Below, piece by piece: positions 1 through 11,139 of a stretch of DNA of 64,000 bases (within the stretch, counting starts at the first letter, position 1; every line of letters begins with the position of its first letter). Position numbers and translations under genes: made by a program. The notes below the pieces were generated by a model. The model ran no database searches. It saw nothing but the letters and a program-made list of their open reading frames with translations, and was not told where the DNA came from. Origin of the DNA: Symbiodinium natans. Lineage: Eukaryota; Sar; Dinophyceae; Suessiales; Symbiodiniaceae. The stretch covers positions 248,001 through 312,000 of the forward strand of contig CAJNDS010002118.1 in NCBI GenBank assembly GCA_905221605.1. The letters are read 5' to 3'.

Positions 1-1942
1 ACCCTAAACCCTAAACCCTTAGCCCACCTAGAGCTCTCTCAAAACCTTGGCTGGCAGGTGTCGGACCTGCAAACTCTGAGTCCTTCTTGTTGAGTAGAAT
101 TCTGGAGCAGTGTGTGTGCACTCGCCACCATTGCTGGCACATTCTTCGATGACGTATCAGACCCTAAACCCTCAACCCGAAATGGTCCGAGCAATGCAAC
201 TTTGCTGGGTCATGCTTGGACACGCCATCAACTCCACAAACTCCTCCATAACTTGACTACTTTAGGTTTTTTTTTGTTGTTGTTGGGGGGGGGGGGGGTT
301 ATTATGGTATAATTCTAGAGGGACCATAAGGGGATACCACTAGCAATTCTTCCGACTGCTGAATTAGTCTTTGGCAATCACCCTCGCGAATTGCGGCATC
401 CTTCCGCAACATGGCGGCATGTGACTCTAGAGCTGTTCGGCAAAGCAATCTGACGTGGACCATTGAATACAGAACTCGAGACTAGCTTAGGAAACATGAA
501 GTTGCGTTCTATGTCCAGCAATGGATCCCCAAGAGAAATACATGCCAAAACAACGAGAACTCCCCTTCTTAATCGTAATTACAAACAACGTTTGGGACAT
601 TTTTCGGAAACAAACCGCATTTCCTAACAGACGGGCAATCATAAATGCCTCAAACAAAACCCTAAACCCCGTACATTAACATAAAGTATCACACTGGCCT
701 ACCTAACTGCAGGACGAACCTCGGAATTAACGAATTAACAGCGTTCGGTTTGATTTGTTGTTTCGGGGCTTCGGGCTTTGGGGATTGCAGTTCAGGGTCG
801 CTCAAACTGTAATCTTGCTTATAACCTCTTAGAGAAGCAAAAGCTTACAAAGCCCTAAGCCCTAAGCCCTAAACCCGAAGTCCTAAGCCCAAAACCCTAC
901 ACCCTAAGCCCTAAGCCCTAAACCCTGAACCCTAAACCCTAAACCCTAAACCCTAAACCCTAAAACCTAAACCCTAAACCCTAAACCCTAAATCCAGCCA
1001 GTAAGCCCAAACGTGCTGTGGCCTCCGAGGCCTCCCCTGCCAGCTCCAGCTCACCTTTTTTCGGGGTTCGGGTTTAGGGTTTAGGGTTTAGGGTTTAGGG
1101 TTTTGGGTTTAGGGTTCAGGGTTTAGGGTTCAGGGTTATTCAGGCGCAGAATAACCCAGAAAGCTGTTGTAATCAGGCCTGCGGGCCCAAAAACCTTACA
1201 ACAAGAGTCCTTGGAGCCTTGGGGAACTAGAAACGCAATTTGTTGGGTAGCTGGTATGTATTTATCCCGTGACATCGTAGGGATTCGAACTACCGGTATG
1301 ATCCCTGATCCCTAAACCCGAGAGAAAACCCTAAACCCTAAGCCCTAAGCCCTAAACCCTAAACCCCAAACCCCAAACCCTGAGCCTCCTGAGGATCCAA
1401 CCCCCCAACCCTGGCTACACACAAGCACAACTTAGGGTTTAGGGTTTAGGGCTTAGGGTTTAGGGTTTAGGGTTTGGGGTTTTACGGCTCAGGGTCTGCG
1501 CGCTAGGGCTTCGGGGTTCAAGGCTGTAGGGTTGAGCCCTAAACCTACACCCTAAGGGCTTCCAGGCTTTAGAGTTTTGGGATTTGTGCTGGGGATTTAT
1601 GCGCTTTTGCCACCGACCCGGATGTTGAAGGCTAGGGTTTAGGGTTTGTTGGGGCTAGGGTCTCGGGTTTCGGGTTTAGGTCTTGAGTCTTCAGGGTTGT
1701 AGGGTTTTGGGCTTTTGCAACCAAATTCCCAACTTCCCTCCTCGTCAACCCTTCGACAAGAATGTTCCCTTCGGAATTAGGGAGTAGGTTCGGGTTTAGG
1801 GTTTCGGGTTTAGGGTTAATAGCGTGCAAACCCAAAACCTTAAATCAAACCATTGAACCCTGAAACCTAAACCCTAAACCCTAAACCCTGAAACCTAAAC
1901 CCTAAACCCTAAACCCTAAACCCTAAACCCTAAACCCTAAAC
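1..1942. repeat. Telomere-like repeats and short islands at the left edge
   Basis: Arrays near 838-990, 1325-1380 and 1857-1942 (CCCTAAA), 1065-1135 and 1435-1480 (TTTAGGG). Two minus-strand open islands: about 235-180 (VMEEFVELMACPSMTQQSC) and about 165-39 (ending TGA). 300-360 resembles the element at 13274-13510. Not evidence of a chromosome end, because arrays occur all over the window. Confidence 0.7.
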
Positions 1943-2014
1943 CTTTGGGGCCGAGGAGACCCTTCCGCCAAATGACCTTGGGAGGCACCGCGGAGGGCGG
2001 CGTTCAGTTCTGCA
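1943..2014 (-). CDS. Exon candidate flanked by telomeric repeats
   Basis: The island encodes AELNAALRGASQGHLAEGSPR on the minus strand, with acceptor GCAAG (or CAG six bases upstream) and donor AAAG|GTTTAGG. It could continue the chain ending at 5295 (phase 2 to 1). Its upstream edge takes part in the 19-bp duplication described separately. Short, so chance is possible. Confidence 0.33.
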
Positions 2015-2020
2015 CTTGCC

Positions 2021-2116
2021 TGTTTAGGGTTTAGGGTTTAGGGTTTGGGGTTTGGGGTTTGGGGTTTGGGGTTTGGGGTTTGGGGTTTGGGGTTTGGAGG
2101 AGGGGTTAGGTTCCTA
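2021..2116. repeat. TTTAGGG/TTTGGGG array with 19-bp flanking duplication
   Basis: Includes eight TTTGGGG units (2043-2096). Flanked by exact copies of GTTCAGTTCTGCACTTGCC at 2002-2020 and 2117-2135. Confidence 0.85.
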
Positions 2117-2740
2117 GTTCAGTTCTGCACTTGCCGGTTTAGGTTTAGACCGGGATAAGGGTTTATGGTTTAGGGTTTGGGGTTTGGGGCGGGAGGGGGG
2201 GGGAGGGTTTAGGGTCTCGGGTCTAGGGCCTAGGAATAGAAAAGGTACCCCCCCTGACCCCGAAACCCGAACCCGAAACCCCAAACTCTAAACCCTAAAC
2301 CCTAAACCCTAAACCCTAAACCCTAAACCCTAAACCCTAAACCCTAAAATTTAATTGGTTTAAAGGGACTCGTAAGGGAACCTGAAGTCCCAAACATGGG
2401 GAATAAGGGCCGACTCTGGGTTCCAGGACGTCTTATTGCAGCTGGAACTGGGGGTTTAGGATTTAGGGTTTAGGGTTTAGGATTTAGGGTTTAGGATTTA
2501 GGGTTTAGGGTTTAGGCCTAAACCCTAAGCCCCAACCCCTAACCCCCAAACCCAAACCCCTAAACTCTAAACCCCAAACCCTAAACTTGGCTTCGGCGTC
2601 AAGGTTTAGGGGATCGAAAACCCTCATCCCTAATCCCAAAGCCCAAAGCCCTAAACCCTCTTTAAGAAATACTTACAACTAGGATTCTAATACTGCCTAC
2701 CTGACTCCCTAGCCCACCACAAAACAAAAAGTCAGTGCAG

Positions 2741-3109
2741 CTGGTTGGCATTCCTTCGAAGATCAGGCCACCATGCAACTTCCCCTGAACATGGGGCAGT
2801 GTGGAATCGCAATGGATCGTCCTGTGCATGGAGGTCTCTGCGGGCACGGGATACTTTCGAAGACGATCGTCCGGAAGGCTCGAAATCACTTGGTTGCACT
2901 CAGAAGGGTAGCTATAAATTAAAGTTTTAGCTGCCATATTAAGAAACCCAATAAACCCAAAGAAAGGCTGCTAAGGATCTAAAGTTACAGTAAAGCACCA
3001 CAAAGATCATGGCCAGCATGGCGCGGGATCCTCTGGCTGCACCATCGATCCCGATCCCCTGGGCTCGTCCTGGTGCGCTTGCTCCCCCTGCTCAGCCACT
3101 AAAAGACAA
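2741..3109 (+). CDS. Candidate plus-strand exon pair spliced across a repeated 113-bp element
   Basis: Open segments 2741-2892 (MQLPLNMGQCGIAMDRPVH inside) and 3006 onward (IMASMARDPLAAPSIPIPWA) flank a copy of a dispersed element. Removing 2893-3005 as a GT-AG intron keeps one frame. No family is recognised. The 3' boundary is uncertain. The best support is that the element occupies exactly the gap. Confidence 0.32.
2893..3005 (+). mobile_element. Non-palindromic 113-bp element, copy 1
   Basis: GGTTGCACTCAGAAGGGTAG...CAGTAAAGCACCACAAAG. Four copies in the window (also 27843, 33754, 43563), all starting GG[CT]TGC and ending AAAG, that is, with potential GT or GC donor and AG acceptor. Confidence 0.75.
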
Positions 3110-3394
3110 TGTCAAAGATCCCAGCGGCCCACCCAGAACTCCAAGCCCTAACTTTAAACCCAGGGCCTCTAAAGCCGAAACCCTAAACCCTAAACCCTGA
3201 ACCCTGAATCCTAAACATATAGAACGTAATTCCGAAGAGGACTGTGGCACTGCGCGCCCCCTGCCTTCTGGGCGCCAAAGAGTAACGCCAGCACAGTCAA
3301 TCCTTGGAGCTTTAAGTAGGGCTGAGGGTTCAGGGTTCAGGGTGTAGGGTTTAGGGTTGAGACTTGGGAAGGTCCAGCAGTCACACCCCGTACC

Positions 3395-3432
<38 letters not shown>

Positions 3433-5294
3433 TACACCTAAACCCTCGACCCTAAGAGCTTTACTCGGATGGCCCTTTAACCCCTCCGAAAAAAACTTCC
3501 TGAATATGATCCTCTTAAACCTGAAAAAGGGAAAACATAAAATATCCCTAAGGGAATACAGGCGCCATATTCGGAGCACATTAAGAGGAACCTTTAGGGG
3601 TACAACCTTAGGGGTACGCTTGGCATGAGCTTTCAGCCTCTAGAAGAAACACCTAACTGCCCTCAAACTGCTTAAATTGGCTTGGGATTTAGGGTTAAGG
3701 TTTGGGGTTTAGGGTTTAGGGTTCAGGGTTTAGTTGAGCGTTTGTAGGGTTTTGGGTGGGTGCATTGAAGGGGAGGCGGGTGGGGGATGCGCAGGTCTTG
3801 GGGTTCAGGGTTTAGGGTTTAATGTTGGACTGCTTTTAGTATAAGGAGGGTCTATAATCACAAGTTTCGAAAATTTATTCAGCGAACCGAGTTTGTTCAG
3901 GGTACCCTCTATTATCACAAGTTTTTCCGGAGAGCTGAATTTTTTTTGCTGAGGCCGAAAGCTCTGGACTCGCACAACACAACTCAAGTCCCCCCCCCCC
4001 CCCCCCCTTCCCCCTAAATTTGTTTGGGGGGGTCGCCGGGCCACGCGTTTCTAGAGGGTCCAAATTTGTTGGGGGGGGGGGGGGGGCCCACACTAAAGAC
4101 AGTGCAACATTAGGGGTCAGGGTTTAGTGTTTAGGGGTTAGGGTTTAGGGTTTAGGTCGTCTGGAAACCATGTCAAGCTCCTAATTAAAATGCCGGGTTT
4201 AGGCTACGCGCACCCCAAAGCAGGCTTAGGGTCCAGGCGCTAACCCCTAAACCCTCAGCCCTAGCCTCAACCCTAACCTTAAACCCTAAACCCCAGACCC
4301 AAAAACCCCTTAGACCCTAGGGTAAGTTCGGGGTTTAGGGCTTAGGGAAACACCTTTAGATCCACAAACCCCTAAACCCTAAACCCTAAACCCTAAACCT
4401 TAAACCTCAAACCCTCAACCCTAAACCCCAAACCCTAAACCCCAGGTGGAGGGCGTCTTAGAGCCCAAGCGTCGTGCAAGCGCCATGGCGGCTTCACTTC
4501 GTTGCGGTGCGTCCCGAAGAGATTCTGGCGGGGGCGCGCGAGGCGCTAGAGAGCCCCGAGTCGGACGACGAAACTGGTAGTTTGAGGGCTTAAGTTGGTG
4601 TAGGGGTTTAGGGTTTAGGGTTTAGGGTTTAGGGTTTAGGGTTTAGGGTTTAGGGTTTAGGGTTTAGGGTTTAGGGTTTAGGGTTTAGGGTTTAGGGTGT
4701 AGGGGTTTCGGGTTTAGGGTTTTGTACAGGATTGTAAGTTCACAGGGCTCATTCGCGCTTGCTTGCAAGGATTCCTAGAATTTCCAGGTTTAGGGCTTGC
4801 TGCGCTTTTTGAAGGTTAAAATGGTCGATGACTACATATACATATATATATATATACATATATATGGCCTTTGTTACCAGTATCCACACAAGGACACCAA
4901 TTGCATAGCCCGACCAATATGGATAAGGAACCCTCAACAGACTCGCCGATAAGAGAAAGGTAAACCCTGTGTCATGCGGGGTTAAGAACAGAAGCTTCTA
5001 GGGTTGATAGAATGCTGTGTTTGGGGTTTAGGGCCTAGGGTTTAAGGCAGGGTTTAAGGGTTTAAGGGAAAGGTTTAAGGGTTTGGGGTTTAGGGCTTAG
5101 GGTCTAAATGGGCTTTGGGGGGGGGGGGGGTTCCGGAAGTAACTACCTACTGGAACTAGCGACCCAAGAGCTAAGGTGTGCTTTCTAAGCCCTATACCCT
5201 ACACCTCATTCACAACCATCATCGGAGTGGAAGCAGTACTTAACCCTAAGCCCTAAGCCTTAAACCCTAAACCCTAAACCCTAGGCCCTAAAAC
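3110..5294. repeat. Telomere-like arrays with isolated islands
   Basis: Long TTTAGGG array 4599-4701. Open islands 3207-3316 and 4447-4577, both more plausible on the plus strand. Homopolymer C and G runs at about 3984-4005 and 4072-4086. TA-rich stretch near 4840-4865. Confidence 0.65.
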
Positions 5295-8200
5295 TTGAGC
5301 TCATGATCGCGCGATGAGGCTCGAGCTTTTCCTGCCTGCTCTGGCAGATCGTCTGCCGCCGCGTCGGGGAAATCCCAGTCCGGCAGCCGCCAGAGTTTCG
5401 AGGGCTCAGGGTTCAGGGTTTGGGTTGTCTTGGGCCATCTGACATCTGAACCCTAAACACTAAACCCTAAACCCTAAACCCTAGACCCTAAACCCTAACC
5501 CTAAACACTTAAACCTATTTTGACTGTGAACAAACCTTGAGGAGACCCTAAGCAAGGTGCTTTTGGCTTTGGGGCGTTAAGGTTTAGGGGTTAAGATTTA
5601 GGACTTAAGGGTTAGGGCTCAGGGTTTAGGGCTTAGGGGTTGGAGTTTAGGGGCTAGGGTTTAGGGTTTAGGGACCCTAAACCCTAAACCCTAAACCCTA
5701 AACCCTAAAAACTCAAAACCCTTGTGAGGCTTAGGGGGTTCAGGGTCTTACAGAGCCGCCCCGGGACTTTGGTGAAACTTGGAGGCCTCTCAGGAGAAGT
5801 GTCGACGCTCGAGGGTGTGGTTTATGTTTTTTTATGGCCTAGGGCTTTAGGGGAGGAGGAGGGTTTAGGGTTTAGGGTTTAGGGTTTAGGGCTTAGGGTT
5901 TAGGGCTGTCTGGGGCCTTATTCCCCTCTAAAATTTCAGTCACTTCGATGGATGGAGCTTGCTATTGTGGGGGCTCGCCAGTTGAAGGTCTTCTGAGACA
6001 GAAAAATAGGAAGTACTTCAAAGCCAAAAAGCACATCCCGAGCAACTAGCCTGAGAATATGACCCCAAACCCTAAACTCTAAACCCTTTTGGAAAAGCAA
6101 CCTCACCCTAAAACAGCAATGTGGGAGCTAAGTCCCAAACCCTTCTAGGGTTTAGAGGTTCTAGGGTTTAGGGCTTGGGGTTCTAGGGGTTCTAGTGTTC
6201 TAGGGTTTAGGGCTCTATAAGGTTTACAGGGTTTTTAGGGTTTAGGGCTTCTGTGGCTTCTGTGGCTTCTGTGGCTTCTGTGGCTTCTGTGGTTTCTAGG
6301 GTCTAGGGCGCCAGGGTTTCTAGGGTTTAGGCTTTATGGAAATACAAAGGCATCCTGGCAAGGGACTGTCCTTCTAAGCGACCGTAGGGCATTGGGGCTA
6401 CTTCGGTGTGTAGGGTAGAAGGTACATATATGATTCAAAAGGGAATACTACTGTGGATGGACAAAATCTTGCATGACCCCCTACGTTACACGTGTGCGAC
6501 GGTTGGTAATCGAGCTCCCCACACCCCTCGAATTTCACTGTTGCGCGCAAATGGGTGATGCAGGATTTCGGTCATTCACACGCATGCACTTTCGAAGCAT
6601 TGCAAGGACAGCAATGTGAAGATTTAGGGTTTGGAAGGGATGACCTGCATGATAAAAGTGATGCAGGATTTCGTCCATCAACAGTCTGGAGACCGGCAAG
6701 TTTTCGGAAACTCTGGTCTCTAGTCCCGGCTGACCAAAGTCAACGGAGGGCCGTATGTGAGGGGCCAGGATGGGGCAGAAAGTCCGGAATGTGGTATTTT
6801 TCAAGTTTCAAATTGTTTCCATAGTTTCAAATTAGTTTCCAATCAGTTTCAAATTAGTTTCAAAATCCAGTTGCAAAATCGCTGTTAAGGGGGAACTGCA
6901 ATTTCTGTCCGCGCTTTTTGAAAACCAGGAACCTCTGAGGTTCCTTCATTTTTTGAATCGCGTGTAGAAAAATGCAGTTTCCCCTTAACAGCGATTTTGC
7001 AACTGGATTTTGAAACTATGTTGAAACTAATTTGAAACTACGGAAACGAATTTGAAACTTGACAAACGCGGCATATCTGCTCTCTGGCGCTTGGCCACAC
7101 CCGAGAAAGAGGAGAACTTAGGCTTGAAGCTGCAAAAAGTACATCTCCGACAATCTTCCCAAAGGCCATTCTCCGACATTCTTCCCAAAAGTCATTCCAG
7201 CACCAACTCTTGCCAACAAGTCAGTCAAGTATCTTGTCCGAGAGTATTAGGGTTCAGGGTTTAGGGCTTAAGGCTTAGGGCTTAGGGTTTAGGGTCCCTT
7301 CTAGGGGTCCCTCCCTTAGTCCTGGGTTTTGGGTTCGATTTCACGGCTCCTGCAAGGTGTCTTCGGCTCGCTGTTCGGTTGAGCCCCGATGCTGGTGACA
7401 CCGAAAGGCGGAGATCTGCCGATTCTGCCGTTTTTTACTAGGCTGCCCAGTAACCTAGGCTTAAAAAGGGTGCCCTTTTTGGCTTAAAGGGGTTGATAAG
7501 GGAACCTAAACCCCCCCAAAAAGGGAATAAGGGTACTACTGGGCATCCTAGTTTAGGTCTTGGCAATCTAAGGGCTGATTCAGAGCCCTAAACACCATGT
7601 AAGCCTTAAGGGCCCTAACACCTAAAACCCAGGGTGTTTGCGTCTAAGCTCTTAAGGCCCAAAAGCCTCCAAAAACCAGAAGTCCAAAGAGCTTCAAAGC
7701 CGATCTGCCTGTTTTGACTGCCCCGAGGCGAAACACAAGCCATCGAGAGACAGCGCGCAATCAGTTTTCTGAATGGTGTAGGGTGCCCTAAACCCTAAAC
7801 TCCAATCCCTAAACCCTACGTGTTTGGGGCATGGGGTTTACGGTTTAGGGTGTAGAGATTTCGGGGCTTTAGGGGCGCAGTGTCTGTTCTGTGCTGTGGT
7901 GTTGAGGGTTCCAGTCTGAGGAGGTTAGGGCTTCGGGGTTTCAGTGCTGCTTAGCGTGCTTGTGTCTTTTTCGAGGAATTAAGCAGGTAGGGAATTCGAA
8001 GGATAGCTTTGTTAACCCTAAACCCTAAACCCTAAACCCTAAACCCTAAACCCTAAACCCTAAACCCTAAACCCTAAGAAGAACACGGCCCCACCAGTCT
8101 GGGGTCCTGTGGGTAGGGTGCGCGGGCTTTGGGCTGAAGCACCGAAGGTTTAGGGTTTAGGGTTTAGGGTTTAGGGTTTAGGGTTGGTTCTAGGGGTTGC

Positions 8201-10256
8201 ACCTTGGACACTTGTAAGGTTTTTGGGGCCCCTTGTTAAACATCCTTAAGGTAGTATAAGGGCCATATTCGGAGTAGATTAAGGGGAATAGGGGTACCTC
8301 AGTACAGGTTACGAGTCTTAACCCCTTGAAAGGTGCTGCTGATCGTGCGATTTAGGGTTCAGCCTCCACCCCAAACCCTAAACCCTAAACCCTAAACCCT
8401 AAACCCTACACCCTAAGCCCTAAACCCTAAACCCCCCCATGAGCCCGGAGATTGCGAGTTCAGCACCGGTGGAAGATTGGAAGCTCACCTGAGCGCCGCA
8501 GCACGCTTCTGAGGGAAGGCCGGCTTGGAGGATCTTGGGATCATAGGGTTTAGGGTTTAGGGTTTAGGGTTTAGGGTTTAGGGTTTAGGGTTCAGGGTTT
8601 GCGGTGATGGGCTTAGGATTTGGGATTTCCGGGCTTAGGGTTACTGGGATGTTCAAGAATTTAGGGTTCCGGGTTCGGGGTTTACATCCAGACCCTGGCA
8701 TTCTAGGAAGAACCTAAACTTGGGCTTCGAGCAGCTACCGCGACATACTAGGCCCGTCTATGAAGTGCACCTATACATCTGTAGGAGACTCCTCCAGTAT
8801 TGTGGCCCTAAACTCTAAACCCTGATGCCTGATTCAGGGTTTATGGTCTAGGGTGTAGGGTTTAGGGTTTAAGGTAAGCCCGAATCCCCGCAGCCCAAGC
8901 AGCAGAGTGGCGGAGCAAGGTTTAGGACCATAGCCCAGGGAACCGAACAGCCCATAAACCCTACACCCTAAACTCCAAACCGTGGGCCTTCTTGCAAAGG
9001 AACTCTTAAAGTTGTAGGGCTTCGGGTTTACGGTTCAGGGTTTAGGGCTTTGGGCTGAGAGAGTAGAGGGATTCGGCCCGCATTCGGGGACCAACCTAAT
9101 CGCCCCCTTCTTCCGTGAAAGCCTGGACAAAGGGTCCATTACCCTAAGGGTCCATGTACCTAAATCGGGAATACTTGGACCTAGGGTTATGGAGAACTGC
9201 AAATTTGACTTTGCACACACATGTCAGGACGGGACTAGGCACTACTCACCTTCTTCGTGAGATGATCGGTTGGGTTCTGTGGTCCGGACAGCCACTGCAA
9301 AAGCACCTGGCCACTTGGGAACTTTATGGTGCATCCACTCCACACGAACCTCCATTCCTCCAAACCCCCAAACCCAAAACCCTAAACCAGTCTACAGCAA
9401 ACTCCAGAAAGTTGGAACATGGTTTAAGGATGATTCGTGCTGGGATTCCCTTTAGGAACGCTTCAGGGGCATGGGGATAAGGATGTTCCAATTTTCTGGA
9501 GTTCACTGTATGTCGGCGGGATCGCTGTAGAAGATCCTGCCCGTGCAGGAGATCAATGGCCGACTGGCTGTCAGCACGAAGCTCTGTGACAATCTGTGTG
9601 GCACGTTGAGCCGTTTCAACCCCTAAAACCTACACCGCGAACTCTAAACCTTTCCCTACCTCCCTCCCGCTTGCCTGGCACCGATCCGCCTCATGATAGC
9701 AGCCGCTAGTGATCTTCAAACCCTCAACCCTAAACCCTAAACCCTACGCAAGCTGACTGAGGCGGCCACATGAACTGCTTGAAGAACTCGTCGTCGGGGA
9801 CATCGTTCTCAGGGAGGGCCTCCTTTTTCTTCTTCTCCTGCAGGCAGTGTAGGCTTTAAGGTTTAGGGTTGGAGCCGGCTCACGCTACACTAACTATTAA
9901 TAAGTCCGTTGTGCCCTAGCCGTCAACCCCATTCCCCCCCCCCCCCCCCCGGCCGCAAACCAACTTCTTAAACCAACCAATAGAAACAAAAGAACAAAAG
10001 CCGTATAAAACAGTGCGCCGTAAACTCGAAACCCTAAGCCCAAAGTCCAGCCAACCCGACACGCCAAAACACAAAGCCCTAAGCCCGAAACCCCGCCACA
10101 TTCCTAACTCCTTAACCCCTAAACCCCAAAACCTAAACCCTAAACCCTAAACCCTACCCACCCCCGCCCCCTTCCCAAGGCTCTCGGACCAGCCTCTTCC
10201 TCCTCCTGGCGCTTCCTCTCCTCGGCCTCTGCCTTCTTGCGCTTCAGGAGCATGTC
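5295..10256 (-). CDS. Candidate multi-exon gene of unknown function (in-phase exon chain)
   Basis: Six islands join in one frame on the minus strand: 10256-10158 (33 codons, charged, LLKRKKAEAEERKRQEEEE), 9837-9748 (EKKKKEALPENDVPDDEFF), 9593-9507 (IVTELRADSQSAIDLLHGQ), 8533-8433 (ILQAGLPSEACCGAQVSFQS), 7424-7345 (IGRSPPFGVTSIGAQPNSE), then 5807-5752 and 5404-5295 (KLWRLPDWDFPDAAADDL). Acceptors are AG; donors GTAGGG, GTGAAC, GTTTAGGG, GTGAAA, GTAAGA and GTTTTAGGG. The N-terminal part is rich in K and E and may form a coiled coil; no domain is recognised. Some splice sites were chosen to keep frame, and another minus-strand path through 5994-5950 is also open, so the lower half is less certain. 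A plus-strand island lies inside one intron. Confidence 0.4.
5940..6049 (+). CDS. Candidate terminal exon, plus strand
   Basis: After ATTTCAG the sequence reads TSMDGACYCGGSPVEGLLRQ, then a lysine-rich tail, and stops at TAG (6047-6049). Thirty-six codons. The minus strand of the same island also has a good pyrimidine-rich acceptor near 5995, so strand is not settled. Confidence 0.33.
6247..6294. repeat. Five copies of a 9-bp unit GGCTTCTGT
   Basis: Perfect tandem within a TTTAGGG-like region. Confidence 0.9.
6801..7062. mobile_element. Large foldback element
   Basis: About 100-bp inverted arms made of GTTTCAAATTA units, with a near-perfect inner part (CCAGTTGCAAAATCGCTGTT and its inverse). 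The largest hairpin I saw; AT-rich, unlike its surroundings. A short direct repeat (GTGATGCAGGATTTCG, near 6555 and 6659) precedes it. Confidence 0.8.
7438..7551. mobile_element. Inverted-repeat element, CTAGGCTGCCCAGTA family, copy 1
   Basis: CTAGGCTGCCCAGTAACC to GTACTACTGGGCATCCTAG, 114 bp. Nearly identical to the copy at 43703, 36 kb away, which suggests recent movement. Confidence 0.78.
9399..9503. mobile_element. Palindromic element, AACTCCAGAAAGTTGGAACAT family
   Basis: Arms AACTCCAGAAAGTTGGAACA and TGTTCCAATTTTCTGGAGTT. Lies at the donor side of the exon 9593-9507. Confidence 0.72.
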
Positions 10257-10506
10257 CTGTTGAGGGTTTAGTTTGGGGTTTTGCGGTTTAGGGTTTAGGG
10301 TTAGGGTTTTGGGCTTCAGGGTTTCAGGGTTTAGGGTTTGAGGCTTTGGAAGCTTGAGAGTATAAGGCTCAGCCTTTGGGGCTGCGGGGCTTTAGGCTTG
10401 ATTGTGAAAGATGTAGGTGTGGGGATAAGGGTACTGCAGGGTGTTAGGGTAGTGGAGTATTAGGTGGTTATGGCATGCAGTCGTTTTTTTTCTGGGAATA
10501 GGGTGT

Positions 10507-10604
10507 TACTTGGAGGTTCATGGTACTTCTGAACCAAGTATAACTGTACTTATAACCACATTAGGGCACTTAAGGGGCTTATGAGTACCATGAACCTCCA
10601 AGTA
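10507..10604. mobile_element. Palindromic element, GGAGGTTCATGG family, copy 1
   Basis: Ends TACTTGGAGGTTCATGG and the inverse; 98 bp with ACTGTACTTATAACC motifs inside. Abuts an exon-like island (10605-10710). Confidence 0.75.
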
Positions 10605-10710
10605 GGGCGTGTGTTTGGCCACAAGCCGTCCTTCACGATCTTGTGCGCCTGCTCCTTAGCTCCGGCACGGTTCGAAGTGCAACCCGTGGTCATTTCTGGT
10701 CTCTTGGCTC

Positions 10711-11102
10711 CGCTGCTAGAGGGTTTAGGGTTTAGGGTTTGGGGTTTAGCGTTTAGGGTTAGGGTTTAGGGTAAACCCTCACAACCCTAGACCCAAACTG
10801 AGAGAATAGGGGGCACTACTGGGCGTCTTAGTCGCTGAGGCGTACGTTTCTGGAGATGATGGTTCTCAACGGCTCCTAAATACCCAGTAGACCCCTCTAA
10901 ACCCTAAACTCAATTTGTAGCAAGCATACATAGCTATTATTATTCGACGTATTGTCTAAGTTTGTCTTGAAGTAAAAGGAGATTAACAGCCAGCATTGAA
11001 AGGAAACTATAACATAAATAAACACGTAACATAACAAAAGCGCGAAATAACAAAGAGCCATGCAGAACTACTAGCGAAACGTAAGAAAGTGTTAACTTGA
11101 CT

Positions 11103-11139
<37 letters not shown>

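Noticed and set aside
1-20. CCCTAAA at the first bases as a chromosome end
   Set aside because: The run is only about two and a half units, and longer arrays in both orientations occur throughout the window.
1265-1310. TTCGAA context on the minus strand like a tRNA T-arm
   Set aside because: The flanking bases do not form a 5-bp stem and no D-arm, anticodon arm or acceptor stem fits.
1632-1835. Frames rich in LNPKP / GFRV repeats (many places)
   Set aside because: These are simply translations of CCCTAAA/TTTAGGG and occur wherever an array is open.
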